Shown: piece after piece, positions 29,347 through 32,669 of the stretch
How positions within the stretch are numbered: the stretch's first letter is position 1
Layout: each line of letters starts with the position of its first letter
From: a virus
DNA length: 32,669 nt
Direction: 5' to 3' (one strand)
IMG/VR virus record: IMGVR_UViG_3300043464_002720
Location: 1 to 32,669 of that record
Notes under the pieces: generated by a model
Database searches by the model: none
The model's input: the letters and a program-made list of their open reading frames with translations, nothing else
What the model was told of the DNA's origin: nothing
Made by a program: the position numbers and the translations under genes

Positions 29347-29702
29347 TCGAAGACACTAGCAAATTTGAAAGAGCCGCAAAGTGCCCCAAGTGCGGCCAGT
29401 ATCTTTTTCGGGTTATAGAAAGTCGAAATGTTAATGGAGTCAAACGAAGGCGAAGGTCGTGCAAGGGCAGTGACTGCGGGCATCGCGAGACGACCTACGA
29501 GGTAAGCTCTGCTGACTATCAGTTCCTGAAGAAGGCAAGGGCGGTCGAGAAGATTTTCTCTACCGGCGGGAAAAACGCATCTCAAGGGCAGCTCACCTGC
29601 CAAGAGTCCTGTGCTCTTTGGAGAAATGGGGGCTGTCAATTTGAGTTCCCAGAAGCCGGTGGCAGATTCGCGGAAGAATGCACTTTGTTTGAACAACGCT
29701 AA
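29343..29702 (+). CDS. NrdR-like zinc-ribbon protein lacking the ATP-cone
   Basis: A 119-residue protein. Residues 14-53 match the NrdR zinc ribbon: C14-P-K-C17, RVIESRNVNGVKRRRR, C40 and C45 and HRETTYE. True NrdR repressors continue with an ATP-cone; here a second Cys-rich part follows instead (CQESCALW ... GGCQFEF ... ECTLF). NrdR controls ribonucleotide reductase genes, and this gene sits beside dCTP deaminase, so regulation of nucleotide genes is plausible. The frame has no ATG before the ribbon; TTG 29343, which overlaps the previous TGA, is the likely start. Confidence 0.7.
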   Translation: MIEDTSKFERAAKCPKCGQYLFRVIESRNVNGVKRRRRSCKGSDCGHRETTYEVSSADYQFLKKARAVEKIFSTGGKNASQGQLTCQESCALWRNGGCQFEFPEAGGRFAEECTLFEQR

Positions 29703-29707
29703 ATCCA

Positions 29708-30226
29708 ATGGCTTTTCTCAGTGACACCCAGATCAGAAAACATTGCCAAGAGGGCAAGCTTGTCGAAGACTACCTCGAAGAGCTTATTGGCCCCTGTTCC
29801 ATCGATGTCCGTCTTGGGGCGGAAATTATGGTGGAAACACCGCATTCGCCAGACCTTAAAAGAGTCTCTATTGCTGGCACAGACAAAGAAAGTCCATACT
29901 TGCTAGTGCCTCAACAGTTCATATTGGCTCACACTGTTGAGCTGTTCAATATACCGGATACACTTTGCGCTTTCTTCGCACTAAAAAGCAGTCGGGGGCG
30001 TGAAGGAATATCTCACGTTCTCGCCGGATTTTGTGATGCGGGCTGGAACAACAGTCGCCTTACACTTGAGCTTCATTCTGTTCGCCAGTATCACTCAATT
30101 CCTATTTGGCACGGTATGTCGATTGGACAGATGATCTTTGGTGACATGTCTGAGCCCCCAGAAAAAAGCTATTCTCTTGTGGGGCGATACAACAATTGCC
30201 CCACAGTTGAGCCGAGCAAGGGCTAG
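29708..30226 (+). CDS. dcd: dCTP deaminase
   Basis: A 172-residue protein, the usual Dcd length. It has IGPCSIDVRLG (residues 27-37), SSRGREGISHVLAGFCDAGW (94-113) and RLTLELHSV with E121, the position of the catalytic Glu, then GMSIGQMIFGDM. Enzymes of this trimeric dUTPase-like fold turn dCTP into dUTP (or dUMP in bifunctional members) on the way to dTTP. Its TAG stop shares the palindrome CTAG with the stop of the convergent gene at 30223. Confidence 0.85.
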   Translation: MAFLSDTQIRKHCQEGKLVEDYLEELIGPCSIDVRLGAEIMVETPHSPDLKRVSIAGTDKESPYLLVPQQFILAHTVELFNIPDTLCAFFALKSSRGREGISHVLAGFCDAGWNNSRLTLELHSVRQYHSIPIWHGMSIGQMIFGDMSEPPEKSYSLVGRYNNCPTVEPSKG

Positions 30227-30486
30227 TCCTCTCTCCAGCCCATCGACTCAAGATCCTCTTTCAGCTCCTTTGGCATTTGATAGCCAGTATTGCCAGGCCT
30301 TGTTGCGTCAAGAACCTCTTTCATCATCCACCTGACTTTGCTGTTGCCGGAACAGGCTTGATGATTCAACAGCAATGCAAACTCCAGCAGTCCCGTGTAA
30401 TCTCCACTGCGGTGGAGCTGCCTCAATTTCATTGAGTTGCTCGCCTCGGTGAACTGGTCCTCCTGGCGATAATGAAGCTGGTTCAT
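30223..30486 (-). CDS. Hypothetical helical protein
   Basis: An 87-residue protein from the ATG at 30486 (MNQLHYRQEDQFTEASNSMK), with an earlier in-frame ATG at 30549. It is helical with basic/acidic alternation (GLLEFALLLNHQACSGNSKV, ELKEDLESMGWRED). No motif recognised. It is divergent from the sigma factor; the 161 nt between the two starts hold no promoter that fits the window's consensus. Confidence 0.55.
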   Translation of the reverse strand: MNQLHYRQEDQFTEASNSMKLRQLHRSGDYTGLLEFALLLNHQACSGNSKVRWMMKEVLDATRPGNTGYQMPKELKEDLESMGWRED

Positions 30487-30647
30487 TGATGGCAAGCGTG
30501 TGTCCAACAATACTCGCGTTTGGCTGGAGGCGCCATGTCTTGCGAACAATTGGCAATGGATGTGTTACGGTCTTGGCATGGTGTTCACCCATCGCCACCA
30601 ATGGCAGGCCGAGTGGAAAATTCACTGGCTACAGCTAGCATCCGGCT

Positions 30648-31556
30648 GTGAAGCAGAACGATCCGAGTCTCAAGGCCTACCTCAATGAGGTGGGCAAGTA
30701 CCCTCTCCTGGGGGCGGATGAGGAGCTTGCGTTGGGGCGACTGGTTCAAAGGCTTGTCGAGCTGGAGGAAAGGCTGGGCTCGGGGCAGGTTCTTGGCATA
30801 GAGGAGGAGATCGAAGTTTTCAATGGGCAAAAAGCAAAGAAAAAGTTTATCAATTCCAACCTGAGATTAGTTGTTGACATTGCCAAGAAGTATCATCATC
30901 AATGCCAGAGTCTTGACCTTCTGGATTTGATACAAGAGGGCAACTTTGCACTGATAAGAGCGGTAGAGAAATTCGATTACACCAGAGGATATAGATTTTC
31001 AACTTACTGCTATTGGTGGATACGTCAAGCAATGCAACGGGCTATTGGCTCACTTGATTCGCCCATCAGGCTGCCCACGAGCTTTCGAGATATTGTTTTC
31101 AGAGTCAACAAAGCAGTTGAAAGACTGTCAAAAGAGCTAAACCGTCGCCCCACTGCAAAAGAGCTGGCAGAAGAGCTTGGGGTATCGGCAGAAATTCTCG
31201 ATCTGGCGAATCAAAGGTCTCAGGGAGTGCTGAGCTTGGATGTTCAGGTCGAGTGCGATACGTCAAGAGTCTCAATCATTGACAACATAGAAGATGCTGT
31301 CAACCTGAACACGGTGGAAAGCCTTGAAGACGACTTAATGCTTCAAGAGCTATTCTTTGCCCTCGAAAACTTTCTTGATGATACTACGAGGCTCATCCTT
31401 TCTGAAAGATCTCGCCCCACCCCAACGCCATGGAAGGAACTCGAAGCCCTGACGGGATTTAGCAGACCGAAGCTGAAGCAAATAGAGAGAAACGCAATAA
31501 ATAAATGCAGAGTAATGATTGAGACTCACAGGGCCATGGGCCTTGATTTTTGTTAA
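30648..31556 (+). CDS. Sigma70-family sigma factor
   Basis: A 302-residue protein starting at GTG 30648. It begins at region 1.2 (DPSLKAYLNEVGKYPLL), lacks region 1.1, and has a clear region 2 (NSNLRLVVDIAKKYHH, LDLIQEGNFALIRAVEKFDY, TRGYRFSTYCYWWIRQAMQR) and region 3 (RPTAKELAEELGVSAE). Region 4 is recognisable but diverged: LSERSRPTPTPWKELEALTG, then RPKLKQIERNAINKCR. It should direct RNA polymerase to promoters, probably with relaxed or altered -35 reading. Its stop shares TTAA with the stop of the convergent metallophosphoesterase. Confidence 0.92.
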   Translation: MKQNDPSLKAYLNEVGKYPLLGADEELALGRLVQRLVELEERLGSGQVLGIEEEIEVFNGQKAKKKFINSNLRLVVDIAKKYHHQCQSLDLLDLIQEGNFALIRAVEKFDYTRGYRFSTYCYWWIRQAMQRAIGSLDSPIRLPTSFRDIVFRVNKAVERLSKELNRRPTAKELAEELGVSAEILDLANQRSQGVLSLDVQVECDTSRVSIIDNIEDAVNLNTVESLEDDLMLQELFFALENFLDDTTRLILSERSRPTPTPWKELEALTGFSRPKLKQIERNAINKCRVMIETHRAMGLDFC

Positions 31557-32422
31557 TCTACCTCAGAGCTTGCGGGGGTTGCAATAATTTCCACCCCAGC
31601 ACTCTGTTTTGGCCTAAGTGTCAGCCAGATGCCACCAAGAGATTTTGGCATTACGATCCTTTCTACTGCCCATCCGCCCCCATCCTCAAACTCTTGCTTG
31701 TAGGTTCCGCATTGAACATGAAGTCGCTGCTCAATTGAAACCTCGCCGTTCTCGCTAACTCGATAACAAGGGTGCGTAACGATAGTTTTTTCGTGATTAT
31801 GACCAGAACAAATTATATTTGCACTTGGGGCCATGGCTGAGTATCTCAGTCCGCCCATTACCCCTTTTGTTACAATCCCGCCCCACGCTCCATGATGCCA
31901 AAATAGTGTGCAGCGCCTTACCTTGCCTCCATCTTTTTTGTGGAATACAAATCTAACAAACCCCTGGTATCCCATGTGCTCAACGGGCGAACCGTTTCCA
32001 CGCATTATCCGAGCAACGTTGCCAAGTGGATTAACTTCTTGATTTGATATAACAGCCGTTTCATGGTTTCCGTCGCCCATCATCAATATTCGATCGCCCC
32101 ACGGTTTCAACCATTCCGCAGACTCCTGAAAAACAAGATCAAAATAGTTTGACCCCAAGTGCTCAGGCCTGATACTCCCCTTGCTTCCCCTGCGGTCCTT
32201 TTTCCCCTGCATCAGGCACAAAATATCACCCATAAAAATAGCGTAACCATTGCGGTCACGCATTTGGTTCATGTGTTTTGCAAATAGCGCTCGATCACAT
32301 TTGGGGTTGTCGAGATGAATATCGCTCGCAAGAAAAAAAGTGGTTGTTTCGCTGCTGCTGGAATACGGTATCCGTATTTCGAGAAGCTGCTTTGAAAGTT
32401 TTGAGACTGTCAGGTTTGTCAT
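31553..32422 (-). CDS. Calcineurin-like metallophosphoesterase
   Basis: A 289-residue protein with the motif order of the metallophosphatase superfamily: D34-I-H36-L-D, G65-D66-I, MGDGNHE (GNH motif), FWHHGAWGG and CSGHNH. Two metal ions are held by these Asp, His and Asn residues. Targets in phages range from RNA or DNA ends to protein phosphates; the substrate cannot be read from sequence. It is ATGA-coupled to the L,D-transpeptidase-like gene upstream on the minus strand. Confidence 0.85.
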   Translation of the reverse strand: MTNLTVSKLSKQLLEIRIPYSSSSETTTFFLASDIHLDNPKCDRALFAKHMNQMRDRNGYAIFMGDILCLMQGKKDRRGSKGSIRPEHLGSNYFDLVFQESAEWLKPWGDRILMMGDGNHETAVISNQEVNPLGNVARIMRGNGSPVEHMGYQGFVRFVFHKKDGGKVRRCTLFWHHGAWGGIVTKGVMGGLRYSAMAPSANIICSGHNHEKTIVTHPCYRVSENGEVSIEQRLHVQCGTYKQEFEDGGGWAVERIVMPKSLGGIWLTLRPKQSAGVEIIATPASSEVD

Positions 32423-32669
32423 GGGGATTCCTGATAGACGCTCACAAACACCTTACCGGCTTTCGTCAGAGGCAGGAGCTTGTCTCGAAGATCGATGTTG
32501 TGCATACGAATGCAACCATGAGTTGGGAAGAGTTGCTGTTTCGCTGTCCAGGCTCCCGGCCAGCCACATGCACTGCCGCCCCCATGGATCATGATTCCAG
32601 CTCGCCCATACCTACTTTCCTGGCCTTCCAGATCGATCAGATCGAAGCTATACCAGCCATAGGACATGA
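32419..32669 (-). CDS. L,D-transpeptidase (YkuD)-like enzyme, cut by the window edge
   Basis: At least 82 residues ending at 32419; an ATG lies at 32667, but the frame may continue off the window. The YkuD active site is visible: H28 in IMIHGGG, then PTHGCIRMHN with H50, catalytic C52 and R54. Such enzymes cleave or form peptidoglycan cross-links. In a phage this suggests cell-wall change during entry or lysis. The chain seems short for a complete YkuD domain, supporting a missing N-terminal part. Confidence 0.75.
   Translation of the reverse strand, partial: MSYGWYSFDLIDLEGQESRYGRAGIMIHGGGSACGWPGAWTAKQQLFPTHGCIRMHNIDLRDKLLPLTKAGKVFVSVYQESP

Noticed and set aside
30500-30688. 62-codon plus-strand frame upstream of the sigma gene
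   Set aside because: It overlaps the sigma start in another frame and has no family-like features, so this stretch is taken as the divergent intergenic region.
1-32669. CRISPR array, integrase or attachment site
   Set aside because: No regularly spaced repeats, no recombinase motifs and no tRNA-end duplication were seen in reading the window.

Overview
The window is a dense, mosaic stretch of a double-stranded DNA phage genome: small, closely packed, often ATGA-overlapping genes, few gaps and roughly balanced base composition. The likely host is a cyanobacterium. The main clue is a cyAbrB-type regulator (28147-28692), a family otherwise typical of cyanobacteria; the sigma70-family factor, an RHH regulator of a type seen in cyanobacteria and the MTTP.SPAAQA.-type small proteins fit this. 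No integrase, tRNA gene, structural gene or terminase is visible, so this looks like the early/middle and accessory part of the genome.

Layout. 1-2605: small accessory genes on the plus strand ending with a pol-beta-type nucleotidyltransferase and a terminator. 2606-3860: a gene-poor structured gap, then a minus-strand pair (2-TM membrane protein and SLOG/DprA-like nucleotide-binding protein). 3866-9964: plus-strand operon opening with a promoter, a long coiled-coil protein, a 673-aa DUF2135 (YfaP-like) protein and partners, then many short hypothetical and zinc-binding proteins. 9968-14850: a second promoter and a block of shuffled, partly paralogous small proteins with clear DNA-level duplications; it lacks the GGGGGCG heptamer that is abundant elsewhere. 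15014-18680: an RNA polymerase alpha-CTD-like protein, two small helical proteins, a winged-helix protein, a DnaB-type helicase and a zinc-finger protein (replication block). 18665-22471: RHH regulator on the minus strand with its own promoter, a run of small plus-strand genes, then a minus-strand group including a very basic HNH-like protein. 22483-28085: recombination and nucleotide block (ERF annealing protein, PD-(D/E)XK nuclease, SSB, deoxynucleotide kinase, RusA resolvase), interrupted by an HNH gene and by a structured, probably non-coding, 180-nt gap after ssb. 28094-28745: cyAbrB-like regulator as a self-contained promoter-gene-terminator unit. 28760-30226: MazG-like NTP pyrophosphohydrolase, NrdR-like zinc ribbon and dCTP deaminase. 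30223-32669: small minus gene, sigma factor, metallophosphoesterase and an L,D-transpeptidase-like enzyme cut by the window edge.

How it fits together. The phage supplies its own replication helicase, recombination set and dNTP-pool enzymes. It also carries four candidate transcription modifiers (sigma factor, alpha-CTD-like protein, cyAbrB-like protein, RHH protein). Five sigma70-like promoters with exact 17-nt spacers can be read directly; two share an extended downstream element. The most unusual items are the free-standing alpha-CTD-like domain, the nucleotidyltransferase/SLOG/2-TM neighbourhood, the structured RNA candidate after ssb, and the strong genome-wide enrichment of GGGGGCG. All functions are read from sequence motifs by eye; no database search was possible.
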